Assembly: GCA_949128115.1 (NCBI GenBank)
Contig: OX421964.1
Coordinates: 45,238,601 to 45,302,600 of the forward strand
Reading direction: 5' to 3'
DNA length: 64,000 nt
Source: Anaspis maculata
Lineage: Eukaryota; Arthropoda; Insecta; Coleoptera; Scraptiidae
The notes beneath the pieces were generated by a model that worked only from the letters and a program-made list of their open reading frames with translations, searched no databases and was not told the DNA's origin. The translations under genes were made by a program, and so were the position numbers. Below are positions 25,691 to 35,892 of this stretch, piece after piece. Each line of letters starts with the position of its first letter. Position 1 is the first letter of the stretch.

Positions 25691-26757
25691 CCCAGCATGA
25701 ATTTGGAAAGCGTGTATTCAGATAGTCCAAATCGAGATACAAAATCATACACCGAGTGGATGATTTTCGTGAAGAATACACTTCAATATAATGGCCTCTG
25801 AAATGTTTCCAAATATGAACACCTCTAACCACGAATCTAACAGTAAAAAAAAAGTCGGCAAAATTGTCGGATAAAAAAAACAAGTTTTTCAAGTTATGTA
25901 ACTTGTTCGAACTTGTTGTCATCCAAATTCACACATCGGATCCGAGTTTAGGAGATTGAATTTAGTTGGAAAAGATACCAAACTTGTCGTGATCGGTTCA
26001 AAATGGCCCAGGGAAAAAAAAAACCACCTAGCCGAGCTCCCCCCCCTCCCCCGTCACGGTCCCCTTCAACAATGATGGACACTTTTTGTGCCAAAATCGT
26101 ATTAACGGGATATGATGCGTCGAATTATAACGGATCCAATGGATTGACAGGTTTCATCCCCTCCATTTTTAGCTGCAATTTTTTACCCCTCCTCCAATAA
26201 CTCAGAATCCCCTGGTGCGATTTTTGGCGATTTTGGATAATTATGTAGTACAGCATTCAATTCTGAACAGAATATTGAATTTTCAGGACAGCCATATTTT
26301 TTCCAAGGTTGAAATCTATCTTTCTTTCATGTACTAGTTATTAGTCTATGACAGTTTCCCAAAATTACTTTGAATAAAAAAAAATAGAGGGCAGCGAAGT
26401 CCACCCTTTGACCTTGCATATCTTCTAAATTAACGTCAATAATTTTTTCGATTTTTTTTTTTGTTCTTGAGTGAATTTCCATTTACCATATCTTTCCTCT
26501 GGACTCGGAATGCGATACTTTTGAGACACCGTGTATGTATAGTTAAAAGTTAATAGTTCAGATTTGAAAACTTAGAAACAAAATCTCTCCAATCACGCGA
26601 ATCACCTTATATTTAAACCGCTACATCGTGCTTTAAACCAAAGGGTCTCTTCAAATCAAAGGGTCTCTCTAAATCAAAGTGATAACCAGAGCCATCTAAT
26701 AGCCGAAATAGAGATAAATAAATCAAGCTTGATTTTGTTTTCATGGCCCGACTCGCC
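25691..26757. other. Intergenic; one truncated foldback end
   Basis: 26391-26535 matches the right half of the element at 55391-55993 (ggactcggaatgcgatactt, then ttgagacacc). The remainder shows no gene; the frame at 26003 is low-complexity proline codons. Confidence 0.45.
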
Positions 26758-26763
26758 TTTATT
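26758..26763 (-). terminator. Poly(A) signal AATAAA (minus strand)
   Basis: Reads tttatt on the plus strand, about 80 bases after the TGA of the YGxP-repeat gene. Confidence 0.5.
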
Positions 26764-26843
26764 ATTAGGATAACTTTGTAATCAACAATAACATGATTTA
26801 TAATAAATCAAAACATAAAAAAGTCTCCATGCTACGGTCTTTT

Positions 26844-27755
26844 TCACCAAAAGTCTTCATTAGGAACGCCATACGTAGAATGCGGCCTCGCCACTATCTT
26901 AAATGTAATCGGCCTGCGCTCAGGTGGACCATACACTATTGCAGGAACTCCGTATTCTGTGCTGAGTTTGACAGGTTTTTCCTTCTTTTGTTCCTCTTCG
27001 ATTTTAAAAAACGTGCGTTCTGGTATTCCGTACACGGTCGAAATTTTTGGCAAGGCTATTCTTGAAATTTCCACTTCTGGGACTCCGTATTCGAGTTGAG
27101 GTTTTTTCGGCAATCCGTATTCGGGTTGAGGTTTCTTCGGCAATCCGTATTCGGGTTGAGGTTTCCTCGGCAATCCGTATTCGGGTTGAGGTTTCCTCGG
27201 CAATCCGTATTCGGGTTGAGGTTTCTTCGGCAGCCCGTACTGGATCTGTGGCATTATTGGTATTCCGTATTCAACTTGGGGTTTCTTCGGCAGACCATAT
27301 TCAAGAACAGGGATGCGAGCTACTTTTGGCGGCTTCTTAATCACAATTTGGAGTTTAGGCGGACCGTATTCCGCAGCGGGGACCCCGTATTCGCCGCTAG
27401 GTTTCACGGGTTCCTCTTGTTTCTCATCTTCTTCGCTTTCATCGTCGTATTCTTCGAAGAAAGTACGTTGTGGTAGACCGTACGCCGTAGAAACTTTTGG
27501 CAGTTTTATTTTTGCGATTTGTACTTGCGGCACGCCGTATTCAAGTTGAGGTTTTTTCGGAAGTCCATATTCCAGCGGTGATGGATTTTTTTTAATAATT
27601 CGCACTATTGGTAATTCAGGCAATCCATAATCGTGGCTGAGGGTTTTGATTGGTGCTTGGATTGAAGATGTGACTATTGAAGTGTACCTCGCGGGAGGGT
27701 AGTTTGCGATTGATGAGGACAAACATAGCGTTAACACGAACACTTGAAACTTCAT
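26844..27755 (-). CDS. Secreted YGxP-repeat structural (cuticle-like) protein
   Basis: 303 residues, a single exon. A signal peptide opens it (MKFQVFVLTLCLSSSIAN), followed by many YG[LVIP]P motifs spaced by KKPQxE or KxxKxS linkers. An acidic patch (EEYDDESEEDEKQEE) lies near residue 115, and a second half-repeat of the EYGVP/TFF block follows (a QRTFFEE and an ERTFFKI copy). The middle holds about five exact decapeptide repeats. Such Tyr-Gly-Pro repeats are typical of insect extracellular matrix proteins; the precise family is not recognised. I chose the ATG at 27755, not the in-frame one at 27806, because a TATA box lies between them and because the signal peptide starts here. The neighbourhood is otherwise gene-free. 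Confidence 0.75.
   Translation of the reverse strand: MKFQVFVLTLCLSSSIANYPPARYTSIVTSSIQAPIKTLSHDYGLPELPIVRIIKKNPSPLEYGLPKKPQLEYGVPQVQIAKIKLPKVSTAYGLPQRTFFEEYDDESEEDEKQEEPVKPSGEYGVPAAEYGPPKLQIVIKKPPKVARIPVLEYGLPKKPQVEYGIPIMPQIQYGLPKKPQPEYGLPRKPQPEYGLPRKPQPEYGLPKKPQPEYGLPKKPQLEYGVPEVEISRIALPKISTVYGIPERTFFKIEEEQKKEKPVKLSTEYGVPAIVYGPPERRPITFKIVARPHSTYGVPNEDFW
27090..27240 (-). repeat. 30-bp coding tandem repeat, about 5 copies
   Basis: Tandem units reading tcgggttgaggtttcttcgg plus ten more bases on the plus strand, each encoding YGLP[KR]KPQPE on the minus strand. Unit-to-unit differences are few, so copy number may vary between individuals. Confidence 0.9.
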
Positions 27756-27793
27756 TTTGGCAGCAACACTAATAATTTTCGAGCCATTTTCCA

Positions 27794-27800
27794 ATTTATA
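27794..27800 (-). promoter_or_regulatory. TATA box of the YGxP-repeat gene
   Basis: TATAAAT on the minus strand, 39 bases before the chosen ATG. This implies a short 5' leader and excludes the upstream ATG at 27806. Confidence 0.55.
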
Positions 27801-27806
27801 AGGCAA

Positions 27807-30257
27807 TTTCGTAAAAGAATGTGTCCGGTGACATTAAGTTAATGAACTGCTGAAAACAATTATCGCATTTTGGTGCTGACTTTCTATTGCGCGTTAGGTA
27901 CAATTCGGTAGGCTTATTAAGGCTTAACAAGAACTTTTTAATGAGGAAGAACTTTTTGAACATTGAGCTTAAATGGCATCGAGTAGAAAATACAGCTCAT
28001 CAACATCCACAAAGTTCAAAATGACCAAAATCGGCCTTGCATAGCTATTACAACTGGTATCCAATTGAGAAACTATTTATTATAGCCTGTGTCAACGATA
28101 CAGCATTCCTTCCAGCGATTGCAACCTTAGAAATAGAGCTTTACTCAGGTAGGTATAATAACCAAATTTGTGTCAAAATATATTGCTAATTTGGCCATCG
28201 AACATTGCTTCTTTGTTGTTCAAATGGCTCATGGACCGCAGTTAGGCACCTCTCTACGGCACAAATTGTTTCACATGATGGCGAGTATCAGACGCCGGCT
28301 GAGCTTTTTCCACCAACAACCCCAACGCTGTCTGCAAGGGGTTGGATGGTCCATCCATTATGCATGAAAGGGGTGGGTTGGAAGCCAGTAATAACAGCGG
28401 CAAGTTGAGATGTCCTCCGGTCAAGGCACAAGGTATAATTTTTAGCCGGGACCTAGTGGGGCGGAAGAAGAGAAAATATGTTACTACTATCCCGAACTGA
28501 CAGCTTCAACAATGCGAGAACGATCCTCCGAGGGCGAACATTAATAACAACGTCTCTTATATTCACTCGCCGAAAAATAAAATTCGCGAGAATTAATAAA
28601 AACCGAGCTCTGTAGCAGTCGTAAACACAAAGTTTGTGGCGGTTTTGGGTTGTGGAGATGAGGGCTCCCATAAAGGGAATTGCGGAGCGGTCCCAGAAGT
28701 GGTGGTAAGAGATATGTAAATGAAATCACCAATGGTCAGTTTAGATCGAGGAGTCCGATAAGTGTTGGTCTTTGGAGACTGGGGAAGAGAATTGAAAATA
28801 ACTGCGGGTCATCTTCATGATGTTTTTACGTCTCTATTTTGTTTTGTTTTTTTATATCTACTTTGGCTTTAGTGGTGTAGATGTATATAGCTTGTAGATG
28901 AAGTAACTGATAATATGTTTCAGAACTTTCAGATGAAGTAAAACCGAGAGTTTCACTCATTAGAAAGGTCTTTGATTTCTGTAGGATATGAAATCGAAAA
29001 CCAAGTCTTATGGGCCTTAATTTAGAAAAAAATCTGAAATGCAATAATTTTGAATGTTGGGAACGTCTTTTCGATTCACATTAAAAGAGCAGTTATCCAT
29101 TTCCGGTAGAAAGTTGACGCACTAAGCCTGAAGTCTTGATTAGTCGATTAGTCGATTAGTGCGGTTTAGTTGACCTACGTTCAAATTACGGCAAATTCCC
29201 CGAAAACTTGAAATCATCATGCAATCATCTCAGCTCCAGTCCTTAGCATACCTTGAGCGGAGCCTCCTGCTCGCAGATTAGTTTATCCGGGGAACGATTT
29301 CGCGATATAATTAAAACCGTAAACAGGTGGGAAATCCGGATAAGCTTCCAGAATGTAAATTGAGACAAGGCAAGCGCGAAAATACCTCGGATTATTTTAT
29401 AAAGAACCCGGGATTAAGCTCCACGATTCCGTTTCCAGAATTCCAGATATTCCCTGTCTATATGCCTAAACCCGGCGAAAATAATTAAACCAGGGGACTG
29501 CAAGCAGCAGGGGGGTTTCATAGTGTTGAACTGTGGAATAAATTTTGTGGCCAATGCCATTGCTGTATCGGTACAAAAGGCGAAAGTAGGTAGAGATAGC
29601 CATACAGAAGGAAACTTGCAGACGCCGTATACAGAGCGGGTATTCAATATTCAATCATTCAAAAATTTCAACTCGTGACCCAAAAGAGTTGGAGTTATAC
29701 AAATCACAATGTAGATTCACAATTTAATGCTTGTTAGGGCTGTCATTTCCATCACAAAGACAGCTGCGTGCAGTGCGAAAGGGACAAAGATAGACCGAAA
29801 ATTGAAATTTTCAAATATAAAGTAGGTAGGTACTGTTCATTTTGAAAAAATTACCGTCGAAAAACCGAAACTGTGTCGATTATGAAAATGGGTCTGCACG
29901 ACGTCCAATTCAATCTAGGTCGAGATCTGGGTACTTACGATATCAATTGGAATTTCTCAAAAAAAAGTCTATCCCCGAGCAGGAATAAAGTTTTTAGTCG
30001 AGTTCTGCATCAAAAGCGAGTCGAGCGAGTTGCCTCTCGGGTGGCAACGGCTAGGAGAAATTTTGAAAACTCGTAACGCCCGACTGGAGGATGGTGAAAA
30101 ATTGCAACTGCAGACTTAGTTTGACTCTTTGGTTATGTTGCTCCCTCCCAAATTTGGTCCCAACCATCGGATAGATTTTGAATAATTAAATGGTAAAGTT
30201 TTGAAATTTGACGAAAAAAACTTTTTGCATTTAGATTATTGCCTATGACCATTATTA
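27807..30257. other. No gene recognised
   Basis: Intergenic DNA with only short frames. 28440-29660 is less repetitive and fairly GC-rich and might be conserved non-coding sequence, but nothing in it can be named. Confidence 0.45.
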
Positions 30258-31186
30258 CTATAGTAGGTTCACTTGTACTGTGACTCTAGTTGGCTGGGCA
30301 AATTTTCTACTTTAGCATTGTAGGCTTGCCGTCTTTTTACCTGGTGTGAAACTGACTTCTCTGGAAGTAAAGTAATATTTCTTATCAAATTGATATTAAA
30401 ATCTTGGAAAATTGACCTTGTCATAAGTGGAAAGGCGACTAGAGAGGCGCAGAGCTGTATTATCGTCATTTAAACACCAGAACTATACGGAGCCGCTTTC
30501 AATTTAAGTCATCTTGACGCCGGCAATTCAAGGCCGACAAAAACTCGTTCCGCCAAGCTCCAAAACGGAAGCAAATCACAAACTGAAGAGACTCACATGA
30601 ATTTCGGTTCAATACGCAACTTTGAGCGGCTGGGTTTTTTGAAATTCGGTTTAATCAACTTTTCATACGTAAATTCTGCTGCAACTGCAGACCTGCTGGG
30701 ATGTTCCTTGTCTTGCCAATAGCTCTTCATGATTCGTCGTATCTTTCCGACTCCAAGAGGTGAAAGGATTGATGGGATTCCATGGGACCCCTTTTTTCGA
30801 CGGAGGCCAGGTACTTTTTTAGTTCTAATCAACCTAAAGTTGAACCGGCTCGGAGAGGTTAGAAATATTTTTGACACCTGCCAAATGTCGAAGCTGCTTT
30901 GATTTATTTATTCATTGGCGAAAATTAAAAGCAGGTCGAAAAATTACTACATTTTCCAATATAATAAAAAGAAGCGTCAGACATCACGTCCCGCAAAAAT
31001 ATTCCGTATTTCTGCAGAGGATATGCATAAAAAATGCGTTCCAAAAGTGGTCCGAACGATGAACGCTAAATGAAGCCAGAGCAGCCAACCGCAAAGTTTT
31101 GGGGATTTTCTATATTTCAGATTTGGAAACTTGAAAACAAAATCTCACAGCCGACTAGAATCACGGTACGGGTGAACATACTATAG
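30258..31186. mobile_element. TIR element family T, copy A (929 bp)
   Basis: Left end CTATAGTAGGTTCACTTGTA and right end reading inward CTATAGTATGTTCACCCGTA; both continue into GTGA.TCTAGT.GGCTG. The minus strand has a short basic frame (30593-30877, with HPSRSAVAAEF and KPSRSKLRIEP) of unknown function. Copy B at 43109-43943 is in the opposite orientation. Confidence 0.75.
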
Positions 31187-31669
31187 TGGCAATTGATTTC
31201 CCACTTATTCAGTAATAGGCGAAGTCAAAAATGACGGCCATGAGAAAGAGTTGATTCTCATATTTTTACAGATAGTTGGCGGAAACGGTGGCAGCACAAA
31301 ACATTTAATTCTTGACTATCCACTCTTCTTTGTGAAACCAGCGAATTTCACCCGAAAAATCACTGATTTATTGAAAAATGTCAATTTTTACTAAAAAGTC
31401 GGAAAAGTTTTGTGTCGCCCACAACAGATTTTTTTATTCATCTTCGCCCTGTACAGTGTACAGTTGATGATGCGCACATGGGAATATACGGATTTTTTAT
31501 ATGTTTTTCAGTACCGTTGATAGGAGGCGTGCACCAGTTCTCAGTCTTACGGTATTTCAATAATGATTGTTGAAATGTCTTCATCATTTAAGAATTACTT
31601 TGCTATGAGGGATCTTTTTAAAAAATTACGGTATTTAGTTGAAAGTGAAAACTCAAACATAATGTCACG

Positions 31670-32583
31670 TGTTGCGAGGCTTTCGTGCGATTCCAATACA
31701 TTCGAGAGCAAACACGATGTCACGATGATTCTAGATCCTTCGCACCAGCTGGAGATTCCAATGAGCGAGTAGGACATATCTGCTTATATGGCGGAGGTGC
31801 TGACTTTTCATAGCATGCCGGTATGGGCTACGTGCATGACATATGCAGCGCTGCGGCGGAATGTGAAGCTCTTGTTGGACTCGATTTAGTTAGCGAACAT
31901 CTCACCAGGTGGTGCTTGTGTCGACCAAAGTGAAAAACTGTCAAAACAAGTAACCATGCAAATCTGGTCAAAGCTGTCTGCTGTCAAAGAACTCCAACAA
32001 GAATTTCTCATTTTCATAACTATGGGCTCTTATGTCCTACGCGTTGACCACTCAAGGTCATGCACATTGCACATAGCCCATATATGTGAATCTGATGGAC
32101 GTTTCGAGAGCCGTGAGAACCTACTGGCGGCGGTCAATGCAGAATATGTCAGAGAACGTATCTCGTAGAATGTTCCCGAAAGTAACAACACCAGATTTCA
32201 ATTGACAGCGACAAAAGCGAGTGATTGGCGAAGTTGATCAACGCGTTATGCAAGTGCGAATGATAATTGACGTGTATTTGATAGTAGAGTATTCGGAATA
32301 CTAGAGGGGCCTGTGGGCGGAGCCCAACTGCGCGAGCTGAGTTTATCCAGTGGCACACCTAGATTTGCAGTGGGATTTTAGGTTCGCCTGTGACCTGGTA
32401 ATCGTCCAGCACTCCAGCTGACGGTGTTGCTTCCCCTATTTTAACACACGGACTCGTCTGAAACGATTTTGGTTTTTCTATTCAGCCCCATCCACTCTGG
32501 TGTGCCGTCAACTCTACGCAGTAATAAACATAGTGTGTCTAAACGTTCGTCTCAATTATAGAAGTAGCGCAAATTTCGTAACA
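31670..32583 (+). mobile_element. Degraded LTR interrupted by a MITE
   Basis: Follows the order of the solo LTR at 33835-34348: tgttgcgaggc near the start, 'gattccaatgagcgag' and 'atggcggaggtgctg' in the middle, then aataaacatagtgtgt, gtctcaattata and a terminal cgtaaca. MITE copy c (32285-32516) splits it between gatagTA and TAcgcagtaa. No clear target duplication, so it is old or truncated. Confidence 0.5.
32285..32516. mobile_element. GC-rich MITE family G, copy c
   Basis: Shares the left end tagagta.tcggaat with copy a and the interior with both other copies. A TA duplication is visible because the host LTR sequence resumes on the other side. Confidence 0.8.
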
Positions 32584-33454
32584 ATAAAATGACTAGGTGA
32601 TTAAGAAATTGGTTTTGTCGGTTAATTATCCTGTCGGTTATACTTGACGTGTCGCCAAGTCAGGGATCCGGCAGCGCCTATATCTTTTTTCCCTAACACT
32701 TCACGAAGATTACAAAATACTAAGAATGGTGGTAAGAGGTCCCGCAAAAGACTTGAGGACGATTTTCCTTGTCAAAATAAACGAGTTCCGCTGAAAACTC
32801 CCGAGAATTTCTCACGTGCGCCTTCTCGTCCCTGCAAGGTGTTTATTTTGAATTATTTTTTGAGCGATCGCCGATTTAATTCGGCGTATAATCAGGACCG
32901 AAGAGAGAACTACTACTTGTACATATATGCCTGCTGGACGTTTTTGTTTCCGCCGACTATTTTTCCAATTCCACTCTGCCGGTTCCCGCACGTGCGAAAT
33001 TCTCATCACCATCACCACCACGATCATCACATCAGTTTAGCGGAGCACATAGAAATCATTCAGAGGGCAGAGCAACCGGAGTTTCTGCTACAGTTCAAAT
33101 TATCGCTACGTTTACCTCGTTATTCACAGTTCATCCGAATAATAATCGTGTACCGGAATGTAATTGTTGAGCAAACATTTCGAGGCAGCGGTATATCGGA
33201 TACGTAGCCAAGTGTAGGTAGATACGCTTTGGATAATATTCCTTTCAAATTCTTCATTCTAGAATTCTTCCTTTGTTGATCTCTCGGTATTACTGGAATT
33301 TGAAATCTTGGAGATCCTCAAGAGTGCCTGTTCGATCGCAAATAAACTTTTTCCGAACTCTCGAGGACTAGGTACCTATCGTAGACACACCTCGCTGCGG
33401 CTATCTCCTTCTGGTAGAATGAAATATTTTTCTCTTCGGTATACATATGTTAAT
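32584..33454. other. No gene recognised
   Basis: A 187-codon open frame runs from 32644, but it has no domain apart from a histidine run near 33000, and its composition is not coding-like. I treat it as chance. Confidence 0.45.
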
Positions 33455-33761
33455 AGTATATTATTATACGAGTTTCATAAAGACATAGTATTGTTAAGAA
33501 TTTCGCGTACGGGTTCGATTATAATTGAGACGATCGTTTCAAAACATACACTGTTTATTACTGCGTACAACAATAGATACACGCCAACAATTATTTAAGC
33601 TTGTGAATATCGCTGGGACTATCGCTTCTATCCCCTCGCTATACTTCGTATTCAATACTAACTGCGTAGGCTGAGGACAGTGCTTATATATGCTTCCAAT
33701 TAGTGTTCCCGAGCTTTCCATCATCCTCCAGCAAATTCCACAGTAGCCCGGCATATCGATA

Positions 33762-35164
33762 CCTGTCGGCAAAAACATCGTAAGTAACACAAATACATTT
33801 TTTCAGGAAACCACTTTTTCTATCTATTTATTATTGTTACGAACGGCGATCCCGTACATATTGGTAAACACTCGACCTTTCTGGATTCTTCCATCCATTA
33901 GATCGCAGTGTAGAAGTCTAGAGCGATCTGGTGCATTCCAGAGCGTTCGTGTATGTGAAACTGGATGGAGACTCCAATGCTCGATCAAGAAAGATCTGTC
34001 CATTTTGGCGGAGGCGCCGCTCATAACCCGGCAGCGGGTAATGTGTACGATTATTTAGGAATGATCTAGAAACCGCATATACCGGGCCTCTATGGAATTT
34101 GCTGGAAGTGGACAGAAAGTTTCGGAACATTATTCGGAGGCCTTATATAAGGCATCAGCCGGCAGCTCGCGGCAGTATTGAATTGGAATGCGAAGGGATA
34201 ACAAGTGCGAAACAAGCGAAGTACCTGCGATATAATTCCAAGTAGATAAGTGTTGGCGTTTATTGATTGTAGTACGCAAAATAAACAGTGTGTGTTTTAA
34301 ATCGATCGTCTCAATTATATTCGAACCCGTACGCGAAATAACGTAACATTATAGTTGGATCTGTCCAACGGTGATAAATTTTTGAATGATATGAGGCTTT
34401 TCGGTCCAGATATATGACTCAATATGATTCAAATTACTTGAAGCTTGATCCTGTGATGATGTTATGTTACTTACGATAGTTTGTTGGGTCCGATTGTAAC
34501 TTCACTTCAATTTTTTTCTATCGTAAGTCGGAAGAACACGCTTACGATGTTCTTCCCGAACCTTATTGAATTCACTTGCGGGAACCATTTCAATTATGAA
34601 CAGTATTATGATACTATATTGTTATACGAGCTTCATAAGACATAGGATTGTCACACGACTGATTTTGGATGACGAGAAATAGGATGGTAGGACACCTTCT
34701 GAGACACGAAGAACTAGTTCGCCATAATATAATACTCGAGGCGGAGGTGGGAATAAAGAGTCGCAGAGGTAGAGCCAGGTTAGATTACTTTACATACATA
34801 CTTTTCAGAATAACTATAAGAAAGCTACGTTCTTGAGCTCTACGCTATCCTCAGAGTTTAAATTAACCATTCTGCACTTACGATAAAACAAAAAATATTG
34901 CATGTGACACAAAGTTATCGTAACCAGCATTTACTTACGATAGTCTTGCGAGCCTTGCACAGTATTTACGATACATTCCACAAAGTGCGTTCATTTTGCG
35001 ACCCAGGATGAGGTTTACGATATTTTGAAGTAGCTGTAAATCACCTAATTGCTATAAATCGCGACAATGTTGTTACAGGATAATAGTTGATAACCAGATT
35101 AGTAAGAGACTAACAGAATTCGAATTTCGAACAAAGTGTGGCTTACGATGTTTTGGCCGACAGG
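33762..35164. mobile_element. TIR element with TTACGAT array and 8-bp duplication
   Basis: Inverted ends CCTGTCGGCAAAAACATC (left) and, read inward, CCTGTCGGCCAAAACATC (right), both continuing into GTAAG. The flanking 8-bp repeat tatcgata is at 33754-33761 and 35165-35172. About ten TTACGAT/ATCGTAA heptamers lie inside. Removing the LTR at 33835-34348 leaves about 885 bp and no transposase. The 8-bp duplication fits hAT, P or Mutator types; the superfamily is unresolved. A half copy of hairpin MITE H lies at about 34610-34700. Confidence 0.75.
33835..34348 (+). mobile_element. Solo LTR (plus), 514 bp
   Basis: Starts TGTTACGAACGGCGATCC and ends GAAATAACGTAACA, with target duplication ttat at 33831-33834 and 34349-34352. 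A TATA-like ttatataagg lies near 34143 and aataaa near 34281. The internal retroelement region has been lost. Confidence 0.8.
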
Positions 35165-35756
35165 TATCGATATGGTTTCTAGACGACTCTAGAATAATCA
35201 CACACCTTTCGCGTGCTTTTCGTGTGTTCTGGAATTATGGCACCTCCGCCAATTTGGCTGATGTTTTCTGATCGACCGTTGAAATCTCCCCATCCAGTTT
35301 CACGGGCAAAAGCCTACACGCACTCTCTGGAATGCACTAGAACGCTCCGCACTTGTACACTGCGACCTAACGCGGAATGCGGAAGAGTCTAGAAAGATCG
35401 CGTGTTATCCAGAATCGCCGCTCGTAACAGTATTGTCACACGGCGAGGAGTGTTCCAAAGGAAAGAGTGTGACAATACGTCTTGTTGAACAAGTGTAATA
35501 TACTATTTTATCTATTTCATTCTGATAATCGCCCAGAAATTGTAAATTCTGGCTGCTAAAAATAGAAACGTTTGACAAGTGACACCTCCGGACTGTCGTT
35601 CGCCTACCTCCTAATGACAATAAATTGTTGCTGTTTTGGTTGAAAAAGCAGTTCAATAATATTATCCATTAAAGCACCGCTTTCCATGTAATAATGAATC
35701 CATTAGTAACGCAAAGTAGATACATTTGTTACTAAAGTAATTATTGTTACACTTAC

Positions 35757-35892
35757 AGCGTTTTCGAGTCACCAGAACCGAGCCAGTTCAGCTCGAAAAT
35801 CACTATCACTGATTGGCCAGAGATTTTCGAGAACCAATAAATCCCCTGATTTTAGAGCCAAACCGGCTCGGCTCTAGCGACTCGAAAACGCT
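35757..35892. mobile_element. Palindromic MITE, 136 bp
   Basis: Ends agcgttttcgagtc and gactcgaaaacgct, with an inner imperfect pair agaaccgagcc/ggctcggctct. No coding capacity. Confidence 0.75.

Larger units (their letters stand above)
33492..35429 (-). mobile_element. Solo LTR (minus), split by an 8-bp-TSD element
   Basis: Ends TGTTAAGAATT..GTAACA on the plus strand; target duplication gtat at 33488-33491 and 35430-35433. The two halves (33492-33761 and 35165-35429) together match the plus-strand solo LTR at 33835-34348, including the TATA region (gcatatataagc, minus strand) and the aataaaca block. Confidence 0.75.
33455..35515. mobile_element. Hairpin MITE family H, split by a solo LTR
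   Basis: Left half ends '..ataaagacatagtattgt' near 33495 and the right half resumes 'gtattgtcacacggcgagg' at 35430. The intact relatives at 37977-38110 and 38246-38377 show the unbroken form. Outer ends are agtatattattatacgag and gtgtaatatact. Confidence 0.75.

Noticed and set aside
27047..27549. Plus-strand frames with Arg- and Phe-rich repeats
   Set aside because: Antisense readings of the YGxP 30-bp repeats.
32644..33207. A 187-codon frame with a histidine run
   Set aside because: No domain, no promoter or splice context, low-complexity centre.
33492..35429. A complete LTR retrotransposon with two LTRs
   Set aside because: The two ends are halves of one LTR separated by an 8-bp-duplication element, not two LTRs around an internal region.
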